In this document: one piece after another, positions 24,304 through 35,744 of the stretch
Layout of the letters: each line of letters begins with the position of its first letter
Position numbering within the stretch: position 1 is the stretch's first letter
DNA from: Leucogyrophana mollusca
Lineage: Eukaryota; Basidiomycota; Agaricomycetes; Boletales
Direction of reading: 5' to 3'
Assembly: GCA_021014945.1 (NCBI GenBank)
Contig: MU266505.1
Span: 1-59,073 of the forward strand
DNA length: 59,073 nt
Position numbers and translations under genes: made by a program
Notes under the pieces: model-generated
Database searches by the model: none
The model's input: the letters and a program-made list of their open reading frames with translations, nothing else
What the model was told of the DNA's origin: nothing

Positions 24304-26298
24304 GATGTCGCAGGTAGGTTTGCTTTCGTCGCAGCTACTAGATTCGAGGCTCATTTGTGTTGACATCCTTCCTAGGCGACGCAGCATATCATCGGTGATG
24401 TAGTTCTTCCAAGCGGTGCTCGCAGTGGAGGTGCTTTAGAGGTGCTTGTTCATGCGCATAAGCTTGTTGAAAGTCAGAACCGGATAGTTGTTCTTAGTTC
24501 GCAGGAGACCACAATGACCAAGACGATGATCGAGATCTGCATGATGGGCAGTCAAGTATTGGGGGTAGCGTCGACGCAGTGAGCCGGCCGCAGCTTTCCG
24601 GGGCTTCAGAGACTTACGTTCAAGTCTCTCTTCAGCTGATGGGAGATGACTACGCATCTTATCAAGATTACTCTTCAAGTGAGGCTTCCGATGAGATTGC
24701 CTCCAATGTGCAGGTACGGGCTATCTCCAGATACACCCGAGTCCAGATAATAAAATGTTGGTTTCAAGCCGCCTGAATCCATCCTCAAAACCCTCGTGGA
24801 CGAGTTTAACCGCCGTGCCTTCAACGACATGCCGTCTCGTCTAATATACATCCCGGAGATGCGGATCATCGAGCGGAGTCAGCTCTTCAGCATCTTACGA
24901 CCGGACAAGATCACGCTGGCAGACATCGACGCGGTGCCCTGTCCCCCCTACCTGACGCGGAGCACGGAAGAGTGGAGAGCAGAGCGTGTTCACGATGTGG
25001 TGGAAGAGCTAACCAAATACGCCATTTTCTCGCATCGCTGGCTGCCTGCGGGCGAGCCAACGTTCCAGGACATGACCAGGGACGGAAAGCCAATAGGGTT
25101 GGGATATGAAAAGCTGATGAAGTTCTGCGAGGCGGCTGGCACATACGGATGTGTCCTAGCCTGGTCCGACACTTGTTGCATCAACAAGGAAAGCAGCGCG
25201 GAGCTCGACGAGGCGATCCGCTCTATGTTCAAGTGGTACCGAGCAGCCTACATCTGTATCGCGTACCTCGCGGATTCTGAGTCGGTGCGGGATTTCACGC
25301 ACGATGCATGGTTCACGCGGGGCTGGACTTTACAGGAGCTTCTCGCGCCTCGTCGAATCAAATTTTACGGTAAAGGGTGGAAACCCCTCGGGGACGGCCT
25401 GGCGCGTGACACAGGGGCGTCAGTGCTAGACGAGCGAATTATGTCCGCCATCTCGCGCGTAACAAACATCCCGGAGGAGGAACTATCGGGCTTCGAAGCC
25501 GGGACAGATATGGTCCACATGAAGATGACATGGGCGGCCAATAGGCAGACGACGCGCCAGGAAGACCGCGCGTACTCTCTCCTCGGCATCTTCGACGTCA
25601 GCATGGCGGTGGCGTATGGGGAGGGGAGAAAGGCATGGGATCGGCTGATGGAGTTGCTAGTTAGAGAGTGCCACGAGTGGGAGGTCTTTGCAGGAGCAGC
25701 GGCCTTCTGCGAGGTGCTAGCGCCCGCGCCGGACAGGTATCTTGCTGTTACGCCCGCTGCTGCTGCGGTTATCCGCCGCGATCGGTATCTCGAGCCGTGG
25801 CAGCGACCTGGAGACCGGTTTTTCAAGCTCACGAAGCGAGGGCTAAAGGTGAGACTCCTGGTAGTAGAGGTGAAGCAAACGAGAGATTGCCCCGAGCAAT
25901 GTGGCTGGAAATCGCTGCACTACTGCCCTATACACGTCACTTGCAGCACGGGCTCTCCAGGCAAGGGGGGCAGCGTTTTCAGCCCAATATCGTTGGATGC
26001 CAACACAGCGGACGCAGGCGCCATCGTGTACCAGCAATATGGTGACTACGACGAATGGGGCCTTGGGATCACCAACTATCTGTCCGTCGATGATGGTCAC
26101 GGTGGATTGGAGGCGGGAAAGGGCTATGTTTTTGTGCTGTTGGGCAGGAAGGAGCTGAGCGGCGGCAAGATATCGAACTGGAAGAAAATATACACGGGGA
26201 AGGTCTTCGCTGCTCATTGCGAAAAGGACTTGCAAAAGCCTCTTACGACTGTATGGCTGGAGAGTAGCTGGAATTCCTTTAGCACGGCTGCTCGCTGA
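24304..26298 (+). CDS. HET-domain (heterokaryon incompatibility-like) protein
   Basis: HET domains trigger cell death or non-self responses in fungi; the partner of this one is unknown. A tiny first exon (MSQ) precedes an exon starting ATQHIIGDVVLP. A third exon is rich in acidic and serine residues, and a long last exon is joined at NVQ/PPESILKTLVDEFNRR. The HET domain carries all three blocks: YAIFSHRWLP-EPTFQDM, then KLMKFCEAAGTYGCVLAWSDTCCINK with AAYICIAYLAD, then DAWFTRGWTLQELLAPRRIKFY. The family-typical ISRVTNIPEEEL and RQEDRAYSLLGIFDVSMAVAYGEG follow. The C-terminal ~200 residues have no NACHT, WD or ankyrin repeats, so this is a stand-alone HET protein of the common basidiomycete type. 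The junction between exons 2 and 3 (about 24570-24620) is the least certain. Confidence 0.88.
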
Positions 26299-26563
26299 TG
26301 ACTTTGTACATAGGAACACATACCTCAGAGTTTGTATTGGTTTATAACAGCAGTCTCCTTAAACCGTCCTGATACGTCTGTATAGTACATGGTCGATATA
26401 GCTTGGATTTGTCCGGTGCGATAGCTAGCTAAAAGGATCGGTCCGTGCGCGAGACGATGCCTCTACACCTTGAGATACACTACCCTTCAGTACCACCCTC
26501 GCACCTGTCTAGAAGATATATAAGGTCCAGCGCCTGAGCCGATAGCTAGGTGTTCTAAGCGCC

Positions 26564-27775
26564 TCAAACGGCGCATTCCGAGGCTCTGGAACCGGTACCG
26601 ACTTGTGTCTCCCTCGGGCCTTGTTCGAAACGCATGTCGGACAGAACGGAGACACCGTGAGGAGATTGCAGAGGCACACTAATAATCCTGCCGCTGGAAA
26701 TCTCAGCGATCGCCCCACTTGACCACGCCTTGCCCTGCAGTACGCGGCAAATAATCAGGAGAGATGCGACTACCTGTATGAAGGTATGGATGACAGAGTA
26801 TTAGAGATCGCTTCCGGGGCAGCCTTGACGTATGGTAACAAAGCACTGACCTCGGTTTCCGGCATAATCTGCATCGGGGCGTTTGCAAACGAGCTGCCCG
26901 CGACGAAAGGGATGATGAAGAAGAATGAGGATGCCGAATAAAGCGATGCCGATTCTACCAGGATCGCGGTGAGGCTCGTGTAGAGCGACATGCGGGGGCC
27001 GAACGCACTAACCACACGGTGGCGGTAATAGAGAAGGCGGCCAACAATCATAATAGTGACAGTGATGTTGACCATCAGTCCGACAGCAACGAATGGAGCG
27101 GTGAAGTTGATGCCCATGGCTGTGTCCTGATATGGCGAGGACGATGGTGAAGATACTTGTATGAGCCATAGGATACCTAGCACTAGGACGAGGGCTATCT
27201 GTAAGTTGATATGCTAGAAGGGTTGGTGGAGATACGTACCGACAGAGGCGAGAAATACGAGACCTGACACCCCTACGGTGGCAGCCTTGGTGAGTGCTCT
27301 ACAGTCTTGGTATATCACCATGCAGCGCCATAACTAGAAAACCGCTTTGTTTCATTGAAAGCTTTACAAGGACGACATGGTTGCCATCACTTACCATGAG
27401 TAAGTCTGTCCACCAGCTCGCGAGAACATAGCTCACGGAGCTTACTATGCTCAAAGGAATAGAGAAGGTGTCGTCTTCGTACGCGGCAGGGCCACCGGGA
27501 AAGTCGCGATCGTTGATGAAGGCCAATTGAGTGGCCCTTGAAATGGTCGCAAACGTCGCTGTCACCAGACTGAACGAGATGGAGGCATAGATGAAAAGAT
27601 ACACAGAGCTTCGGGTCCTCGTACTCCTTGCTCGTATGCGCCCCCAGAGGGTATAGGAGCATATAGCGAACAGGACGAGTATTGCGCCATAGCCGACTCC
27701 GGCGAAGATGCAGCCGTGGAGCCAAGCTGCCTCAGCATCGAGTTGTGCGTGAGTCTCGTCGGGAGCCCAGGGCAT
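26564..27775 (-). CDS. Multi-pass membrane protein, copy 3 of a three-member family
   Basis: This is a dispersed paralogue of the tandem pair at 0.6-3.8 kb. Exon 1 starts MPWAPDETHAQLD, carries three hydrophobic helices and the loop FPGGPAAYEDD, and ends at DLLM before a GT intron. The next exon begins LWRC. The following one has LGILWLIQVSSPSSSPYQD and helices up to MPETE. The last exon joins as VVASLLIICRVLQGKAWS with a tail ending ASECAV. The frame is continuous and the gene looks intact. Gene order is convergent with the HET gene, with 265 nt between stop codons. The function is unknown. The conserved ASLLII-x-RV-x-QGKAWS motif at the start of the last exon, present in all three copies, may be the best handle for family searches. 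Confidence 0.75.
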
Positions 27776-28335
27776 CGGGAGGTTGACGAAGGCTCTGACA
27801 TCAGGGCGATCTTTAAATGCGCATTGAGGGGTAACATCAGCTACCGGAAAGGAATGCCGGACAGAACGCCGCCGATTACACCCTTGGCTATGGGATTTAA
27901 TGATGTGGCAAACCATGAAGGCCGGTGTGCAGTGTTAAAAACGTGAAGTATTACTTGAGGGGTGACGAAAGATGCAAGGAAGCAAGGCCTTGTCATCCAT
28001 TTGGGTAGGTTCAAGCTGTCCATTAAGATTCAAGGGCTCCGCCGCGGGTTCTGTCAAGTCGCCGGAAGAAGTACTTACATTTTGCTCAGTGCCGCAAAGT
28101 GTACAACCGGATAGCGACTCAAGGACCAGTAGGAAAGCGTGGGGCTCTTGGCAGTCCCAAGGCGTACCGACCGATGCGTAGTACGTCGGTTGAGAGTTTG
28201 AGTTTCAGGTCGATTCGCGGCACCAACACGAGCGCTAGCTGGTTCCGTAACCTCGTGGCTGCAAGCTATGATGATCGAATGGCCGACCGATTATCAATTT
28301 GAAGCCTCGAAAACTCACACGGTTCACCTTTGGTA
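27776..28335. other. Intergenic, no gene recognised
   Basis: This is the promoter side of membrane-protein copy 3. Short frames only. Confidence 0.5.
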
Positions 28336-28890
28336 TCATGTTGTAAAACCCGTGCCGTTCTGCCACACATCCGCACTGCCAAGATAGGAAGAACGCAGAT
28401 GTACACTTCCATTATTCTCGGTGCCCAGCCCACGCTTCAATAGATCAGGTATTGCCATTAGAGCGAGGTCGTTAAGGATGTGTCGATGAATCCAGTCCGC
28501 ATTACCTCCGGTATCTTTTCCTAAGTCCAGCATTATTAGAGACATTTTGTACGACTTCCAACACGTACCCCTGTCGAATATGGGGATATCGAGGTCGCGG
28601 CAACGCCAAAACCACTCCCCGGTATATGTATCTTTGGTCCTCTTCTCCCTGTCGTTCCGGTGATGTCGACGACGCCGTTGCCCATAGAGCCAAACTTTTC
28701 GCCCTCCACACTCAAAAGCGGCAACGAAACGAAGTGTATACTATGAATGTAGTGCCACCCCTTCGGTATCCCTTCTCGCTGATCATAGCTTGAGCTGACC
28801 AGACGCCCGCATAGTCGAACACCAAGCACAGATCATTCTTTCAATTATGTACGTGCCATTCTTTGTCTTGCACTGAGCATCAATTATTCA
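28336..28890 (-). CDS. Unrecognised fragment, possibly a galactose-binding-like ectodomain
   Basis: Overlapping minus-strand frames suggest an intron-containing or decayed gene. One frame reads YAGVWSAQA, then GGTTFIVYTS and RFECGGRKVWLYGQ. These resemble the beta-sandwich ectodomain of basidiomycete single-pass proteins (pattern Y-x-G-x-W, G-T-x-x-x-T, F-x-x-x-G-x-x-V-x-x-YG). Another frame continues with a polar segment ending GSADVWQNGTGF. I cannot join these into one clean model, and no transmembrane helix follows. Treat it as a possible gene remnant. Confidence 0.25.
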
Positions 28891-29491
28891 TAACGCGGGG
28901 CCGTGCATGAAGTTCGGTACCCACCTTAAATAGAAGAGGAACGCCCAAGCCAGCACCCCAGAGGTTGAACAGCGAAATGCACCAACGAGTGTGGGGAGCT
29001 AGTGCTGTAGGGAGGATACATGGGCGAGGAGTTGTATCCGAGTAGAGCCAGAGTGTATAGTACGAGTTGTTGTTTAGTAGACTCGAAATTGGGGTTTTGC
29101 AATCATGAGGGAGAGTCAGCTTTTGTAGGGGGAACCGCTGCCGTTACTGATCATGGCCGAGGACTCTTGAATGTCGAGGAGGCAACCAAGTGCACAATGA
29201 AAAATAGATTATTGGGGACCAACTCACCCTAGATGAATGCTCTGGGTGGAAAATGATACGCTCCGGCCAAGTCAAATATGAAGATGTCAGTCATGTGGAA
29301 GCCAGCGCGACGATCAAGCAATGGTGATCACAGCATGAGAGAGCATGAGAGAATTATGGCGCCAGCTACCTTGCTCCGGGTGATGTGCTTCGAGCGCTAC
29401 CTCAGGGTGTCACCAACTGCACAGGAAAACCAACGAGTAAGTATGTGGATTCAAATCGCAATCTAGGAGGTCTGGTTTGTTCTATGCCGTG
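28891..29491. other. Intergenic, no gene recognised
   Basis: Nothing beyond short open frames is visible here. Confidence 0.5.
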
Positions 29492-29893
29492 CTAGATTCG
29501 TGCGAGCCCTGGTCTCTGTATTGTTTTGCCCACTACAAGTAACTTAACTCGCGAAGACATCCTAGAGGATAAGAATGAACGCACCATCATCGAGGGAATC
29601 GGTCTGTCTGGGTGTATAAATCTCATCTAGATGCCATAATTACGCTTCGCCATTCGTTCGAAAATCAGCAGAGGTTGGAACGCACCTCCCGCTCAGCGCT
29701 TACGCTCCAGACACCATAAGCAACCGCAAATATCCCAGCAAAAGTGATGACTGTGTTACTCCGCCAATTTGCAGGTCGTGTCCACCAACCTCCAGCCGGA
29801 GACCAGACGTGTTTAGGATACGGATAGCGACCTCCACCTCCCTGCAAACTCGTCAGTTCGTTATTTTGAAGGAACAGCTGAGCTACTCACCAT
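29492..29893 (-). CDS. Small single-pass membrane protein with WSPAGGWW motif
   Basis: The product is a protein of about 75 residues. The start codon appears to be a complete first exon (29891-29893), directly followed by GTGAGT. The next exon reads GGGGRYPYPKHVWSPAGGWW, then a polar RPANWRSNT and one hydrophobic helix (VITFAGIFAVAYGVW). A third exon contains IHPDRPIPSMM, and a short last one ends GLARI. The YP-K-VWSP-GGWW / single helix / RPIPSMM layout is one I associate with small conserved fungal proteins, probably of the mitochondrial inner membrane (a complex I accessory subunit is possible). That assignment is from memory and uncertain. The conserved motif makes a real gene likely despite its size. 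Confidence 0.6.
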
Positions 29894-30372
29894 TGTTGTT
29901 GTTGTGCAAGATGCGTCTGGCGCCACCCGCAAAAGTCCGACATGCAACACCATAGGATGACTAATTACAATTTGAACCCCTATTGCAGGGGTTGCCTCTA
30001 CTCACATTCGCCGTGACCTTCGACAAGCGACGTTTTGACTCTCGGGATCGACGGCGGCGCTTGTGATTACTACGCTGCGAAGACATCTGAGATACAAGTG
30101 TCAACTCTTTCCTACTGGCTGTGATATTTGCTCAAGACCCGCCACCAGATCCTGTAGCTTGTATTCCATTCATGGCACTCAACGGCAGCGGTCGGCAAGT
30201 GGCCGGCCTCTTGAAATCGACAAGAAAATCGACAAGCTTCTCCTTCATATACTTTGCCGCTCAAGTTGCGACTGATTATCGATTATCACGGTGGAGTTGG
30301 CCAGTTCGAGCGTGATTCCATCTGTGGCGAGTCTGGCGACTAGGAATGGAAAACGTCGAGTGAGAGGTGGTG

Positions 30373-30552
30373 TCACTCTTCACGGCGATCTTCGGTCCAT
30401 AGGGGTCCGCCACCCGCTGTTGCGCTTTCTTCGCTGTTATATTCGAGAATCGACATGTCTCCATTTTTCTGGCTGTCGATCAAGGTCCATATCATACAGA
30501 AGGCCAACGCAAATGCCGCGTAAGATAAGTTTACGAAGTCGAGGGCAGTCAT
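30373..30552 (-). CDS. Small hypothetical membrane protein
   Basis: An open frame of 59 codons starts MTALDFVNLSYAAFALAF. It has one hydrophobic helix near the N-terminus and a polar acidic tail (EYNSEESATAGG). I do not recognise a family. It lies between the WSPAGGWW gene and the DUF6534 gene, same strand. A GTGAAG donor near the end means the true C-terminus may differ. Confidence 0.3.
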   Translation of the reverse strand: MTALDFVNLSYAAFALAFCMIWTLIDSQKNGDMSILEYNSEESATAGGGPLWTEDRREE

Positions 30553-30931
30553 TTTGTTGTGGAAGTGTTCAACGTTTCGAGATATGACCTTCGAAGCAAA
30601 AAGAAACACTTAATACTGGAAAATCTCCCTCAAGATACCGTCCTGTCACGGCTATACGCCGAGCCATATGTAACATAAATGTGAACTAGATCCTTGCCTA
30701 GATTTTCAAGTCGTCCGCATAACCACGCCCGGCTGCCTTCGCTCAGCCAGAGTAAATCCATTCGCCCTTGACGTCGACGAGGGGCGAGCGTAATTTGGTC
30801 GAACCCGCCTACGTGCAAGACGAACTTCGAATGGGAACAAAGGGCAGATACTCGAGTCACGAGCATCGAGGTCGGCAACGCACAGTTTTACAGTGGGATA
30901 TAATACAGGAATCAATCTGGCGAAGTGAATA

Positions 30932-32710
30932 TCAGACTTTGAGACGGAGTGGCGCGTCTACCACAGTCTAGCGTAGTAATATTTCAGTATCTTCGGTTGA
31001 TGCCCATCTATCAGGGGAAACGACACTCACATCGTGCCCGACACTATCATATTCCTCCCACTTCGTCGTATCCACGCTGATATTCAAGACCTGTCATGCC
31101 TGATGTCAGGAACACTTCTGCCCCCCCATATGGGACGCCGAAGCGGTTACTTACAGGGGTTGGAGATTTCCGTGAAGCGTTTAAAGTGGATATATGTTCC
31201 AAGGGCATGCTGTCCACGTTTCGGACGTACGATCGAGCGTTCAGGTTGGCCAGCATAGTATTGCAGTAAAGTGTAGAGAGGGGAAAGCAGACCGCAATAT
31301 ACGCCCTGTTACTTGTGGGTAAGGCGACCAGCTGGAAGCATAAAGTCGGCGAAATCAGCTCGAACAGCAGCAAATTGATCATAACACGGGACGTACGAGT
31401 ATGATCACCAGGACACCAAGAAGCGCGGTCCAAAGGCCAGTGTTGACGGAAATTATCATGAGGCGAAGAAGCATGCGGTCAGTGCTACAGATAGGTCAAT
31501 TACTGTTAATAGCAATAGCCGCCCTGGAAAGTGACGATACTTTTTGTTGAAACCAGTGCGTCCCATATAGAGCAGTATACACATAACGACTGCAATCACA
31601 ATGTCGACCCCAGCTGCCGACCCACAGAATGCTTCGATGTATTGCTGTGAGGCACGATCATACAGGCGTCCATGAACTGGGATTACAGAGGATCACGTAC
31701 TCGAAGAGATGTCCCCTCGACGGCAGAAACACCAGTGCTATCTGCCAGGGCCTCGCCCACAAAGACTGCATGAAGTGATTAGCCAGTCGGCCAACTTAAC
31801 GGATAATGATAGTGAGATATCTTGCCTGTGGAGAGAACTGGATTTGGGATCTCTCTTAGGGAATGCAAATGGATTTCAATGGAAAAGAGGACTCACTCGG
31901 CTGCACGATAACGAAAGGCATTATCATCGTTGGAATAATCCACCTCATCCACGCCCCGCTTACTATTGGATAGAAAAGAGGTTGGTGTTGGCTGCATGTC
32001 CATATCAAAAACAAACTTACATCTCCATATTCTCCAGGTGAAAAAAGATTGGGCTATAAACCCTGTCAGTCCCTACGAGCGCCCACAGTACCTGGAATCA
32101 CCATCATGTATGTCGAAGTGTCCGTGGGCTTACCTGACAGACAACACCGAGCATAGTGAATCTGCGGGACCGGAGGTGAGCATCGTCAATCTCACAGCTG
32201 GGAAATGAGGCGCTGACGTGTTAAGCTGCGTAACATAGCTGTAGCTGCCGAAATTGGTAACAAGGTACGTCCAGGCTACGTGGAAGTAGATGTGAGACCG
32301 AAAGAGAGCATAAACGACATGACTTACTTCCGATGCAGACGAATACTTGGTGGACAGTATCCACGAGAAACAGCAGTGCAACCTGAAGGTGGAAATATAG
32401 TCAACATAAGCTATTGTCGGGAATAGGATAGAAATTACAGCGAGTTTCAAGTGAGCTTTATCCTCGGTATGACTGGAAGCATTGGAGTAAGTGCTGTCAT
32501 CAGCCAAACGTGACGGCTACGAACTTGACGTAGTAGACGAATCTGAAATCGCGACTCAGCGATTGACGCGAAGAAGGAAGGAAGGAGTATTTACACTTGC
32601 AAAACACTGAGGCCATACAAGACGAGAGACATGAACGTCCCCGCAAGATAGCTCCCGCATGTCGTTGGAACTTGCTGCATCCCAGAAATTATTGACTGAG
32701 GATCGACCAT
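30932..32710 (-). CDS. DUF6534-family multi-pass membrane protein
   Basis: This is an agaricomycete-expanded seven-helix membrane protein of unknown role. Exons in order give MVDPQSIISGM... GSYLAGTFMSLVLYGLSVLQ, DKAHLKLAVALLFLVDTVHQVF, TWTYLVTNFGSY, FIAQSFFTWRIWR, LSGAWMRWIIPTMIMPF, QYIEAFCGSAAGVDIVIAVV with LLYMGRTGF, DRMLLRLMIISVNTGLW, and the hallmark end FPLSTLYCNTMLANLNAR. The tail is short and ends PLRLKV. The pattern YLVTN-FG, FF-x-x-RIW, RTGF and NTGL / LANLN-R is the family signature. The exon joining LQ to DKAHLK (around 32.50-32.60 kb) is hard to place in frame; all others join well. Its 5' part is duplicated as a broken copy at 49.03-49.40 kb. Confidence 0.75.
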
Positions 32711-34070
32711 CTCGTCCTTCCGCTTGACGACAGACTGAGGTATATGTGAGCAACCACAAGAGGCGCGATGTCCGCCTACTCGCACCGTGTATCTCTATCG
32801 ATCTGACATATAAGCAAGAGATGCGGGATATTCCTCCTTAATTAGTTCAACTGTATCTGTGAAAGACAGAGCATTTGTGATCATAGAAGTGATTCTGAGT
32901 AGGCGGGGCCCTACGCATAGATCAAGTCGGCGCGCGATGGGAAGAGAAGGCCCTCTACCTTTTGATGTACCGCATTACGGGAACGATCGTACACGCTCCG
33001 TGGCAGTTCATACCAATGACCCGAGGAGTAGTAGCGACTAAAGCATTGCGAGCTCGGGCCGAGAGCCGCATGAGCGCTCTGAGTGCAACATGTAATGCTA
33101 AGTATCGGGCACTGGTAGTGCGAGGGTAAGCAACTGAGCGACCGGGATGATACAGCGAGTATTCAGTTCTCTGATCTGCCAGCACGTTAGCTCGCTTTTG
33201 CTGTTCATTTTCCCATTCTCCTTGCACACTCACCACGGTTTGTGTCCGGGCCGCTTGGTGACCTCACGTTGCGACTTGTCCTGAACTATGTATCACTTGC
33301 ACTTTGAGGTTCGTAAGCCTCTTTCTCCGTGCTGACATATCTGGTAATCAGATATCCCACTGTGTACCGGTACTGTATCGAACGCAGGAGCCGGCTGACA
33401 TAATCAGTCTAGCGACAATCTTTTCCCAATCGACGCACTCACCGCCGACCGGCCGAGAACGTGAGCTATTCCCGGATATCTGATTAAGCTTCAGCACGGC
33501 ACCCGTGATATGCTTCCCCAAACGTGTATCCATCACGACTCTCGGCGACGAGTGCGACTGTGGAATTAGCGCGGGTAAAAGAATCAATCTCACTTCCACC
33601 ACTCAAACCATTTCAACGAGATCGATATCTTGCTTTGTGGAGTCACTTCGATGCAACAAGCGATTGAGCTGTGCCACACGTGCTCGAAGCGACGCTCGAC
33701 AACATCGTATCTGGCTTCTGAGGGGATAGGATTCGTGCGTGTGGACCCGACCCCGGAAAATTGTGTATCATGTCGCTAACCAGTGAAAGGCGAAGACGAT
33801 CAAATCGACATATAGCGGCGTGAGATGCAGTAAAAAAACTCCACGGGAGAGGACAAGAGGTTCAGGAATCACGATAGAGTCGTGTCATGACATATCGCGA
33901 TGAGCACTGCCCAATGGGCAGAAATCCAGTCGCGTCAGGTCGACGCTCGTATCCATGGCCTTTGAGAAGTTCTCGAACTTGACAATGTCTGGGCCCGGGG
34001 AATAGAAGCATCATGGGCACGTCGCCCTGTGTCAATGCATTCGTAATCTCAAGACTATTGCTTTCAGATT
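32290..34070. repeat. Segmental duplication, left copy, part 1
   Basis: This block aligns base by base, with scattered substitutions and small indels, to 49035-50820 in the same orientation. A clear shared run is around 32910-33050 versus 49560-49700 (GGCGGGG-CTACGCATAGATC). It contains the 5' exons of the DUF6534 gene, its upstream region and a decayed short minus-strand gene. Boundaries were judged by eye. Confidence 0.85.
33348..33665 (-). pseudogene. Decayed copy of the unknown gene at 50050-50340
   Basis: The copy begins ATGTTGTCGAGCG but is about 5 nt shorter than its right-hand duplicate just after the start, which shifts the frame. It then carries an in-frame stop where the other copy reads on. 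The C-terminal segment (PQSHSSPRVVMDTRLGKH) is still recognisable. The product is unknown. Confidence 0.55.
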
Positions 34071-34397
34071 GTATCGCTAAATTGTCGTTGGTGACAAAGT
34101 AGATGATCGATGGTACTTCGATGGTTCGGTTCAAGTGGATACTGGAAAACACAGTCGAGTCTGCCTGGAGTCAAAGCAGTCATTGTCATGCGCTCATTTA
34201 ACGAGCCTCGCAAATGGAGCTAAAATTATTTTGTCTGATCAGATCGCTGGGGATCTCTCGTTTATGTCGTCGGCTTACAACGCATCGAAGAACTCGGGAC
34301 ATAACTCGGTTCAATTCCTGTCATCAGCTTTTGTCGCGATTTCTGCCCAAGTGACCGAACTTGAACCCTCTCGTTTGCCCGGTCACCCACCCGAGTC

Positions 34398-35701
34398 ATG
34401 GATTCGAGTTCACTGCCTATCCTCCAGCCCTACGTCGACCGCCTACAGGCCCAAATGCTGGATGACCTGTGCACCACGATGCCGCACTTGACAGAACTAT
34501 ACCAGTACTACGTTCGCCTGCACTCAAAGCGCCTTCGCCCCGTACTGATCTTGTTGATGGCACATGCAACTAATGGCCTTGGTAGCGCGTGGTCAACAAA
34601 AGAGCATCCTCAGGGGACTGACGAAGGTCAGCATGATTAACGCTCAGTCTCATCGGCGCGTACCAACGTGTGAGGCCCACACAGATGACACATGTTGCAT
34701 AGACCACTGTGGGTTAGCAAATGTGATTTTACCGGGACAATTGAAGCTGGCCGAGGTCATAGAGATGATTCATGTAGCTTCGGTGAGTTTGGGTTCCCTC
34801 ATTCCTAGGGTGGTGATCCGTGTACAAACGGTTCTGCCTGGTAGCTCATGCACGACGACGTTATCGACGAGTCGCCGTTGCGTCGCGGTGCGCCCTCGGC
34901 CCCCGCTCGGTTCGGAAACAGGGAGTCCATCCTTGGTGGCGACTTCCTCCTTGGACGTGCTGTGATGCTTAGCGCCAGCTTAGGAGACCTGGAGGTGATG
35001 AGTGAAGTAGCGGGGGTTCTCTCTACGCTCGTTGAAGGAGAGCTCCTACAAGCTCAAAAAGGCGTGAAATCGACAGGTGATGTGGGTACGTCTGACTGGG
35101 ACGCGTATCTCGACAAGACATACATGAAAACCGCGAGTTTGTTCGCGCGTGCGCTTCGCTGCACCGTCATCCTCGGCGGTGCCACCAAATCTGATCCCCT
35201 CCGAGAAATAGCGACAGAGTTTGGAAGCCAGCTCGGTATGGCGTTCCAGGTATGCGAATCGAGGCTCGTGTCGACATCCTCTTACTGACCACCTTCCATA
35301 GATCATAGACGACATCCTTGACTTCACTGGTGGCGACGCGATGGGAAAGCCGGTGGGAGCAGACGTAGAGCTGGGCCTTGCAACAGCACCCATCCTCTTT
35401 GCTCTAGAGGAGGACGACAAGATGCAACCCCTAATAGACCGCCGCTTTCGGGATCCTGGGGATGTTCAGCAGGTCAGTCCTGTGTCTTCGCTCGCATGAG
35501 GGTACACATTTAGAATCATAACTGTGGTATCCTCCACAGGCGATCCAGATAGTGAAGGACACGAACGCTTTGGCTCGTTCACGGACGCTGGCGTCTGTAT
35601 ACGCACAAAAGGCCTACGACGCATTGGGCTCTCTACCCGCGAGTCCGGCTAAAACTGTGTTGCAATGCCTGGCAATGGGCGTTATCACACGAGATCACTA
35701 G
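34398..35701 (+). CDS. All-trans polyprenyl diphosphate synthase, COQ1-like
   Basis: The enzyme elongates allylic diphosphates with IPP. Exon 1 (MDSSSLPILQPYVDRLQ) covers the early helices with SKRLRPVLILL. Exon 2 ends IEMIHVAS and exon 3 opens LMHDDVIDESPLRRG, the first Asp-rich motif. ILGGDFLLGRA and LVEGELLQ follow, a KTASLFARAL helix, then across an intron IIDDILDFTGG, the second Asp-rich motif. The last exons contain GKPVGADVELGLATAPILFAL and a C-terminus ending VITRDH. The set matches the COQ1/long-chain group, not the fungal GGPP synthases, which read LL-DDIEDNS at the first motif. The residue five before the first Asp is Ala, which by the known rule allows products longer than C15. 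A housekeeping COQ1 should exist elsewhere; cluster position suggests a specialised duty. The whole gene is an insertion relative to the right duplicate. Confidence 0.88.
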
Positions 35702-35744
35702 GCCTTCTGGTCCATTACATCTGGTGTGGTAGCAGTTGTAATTT

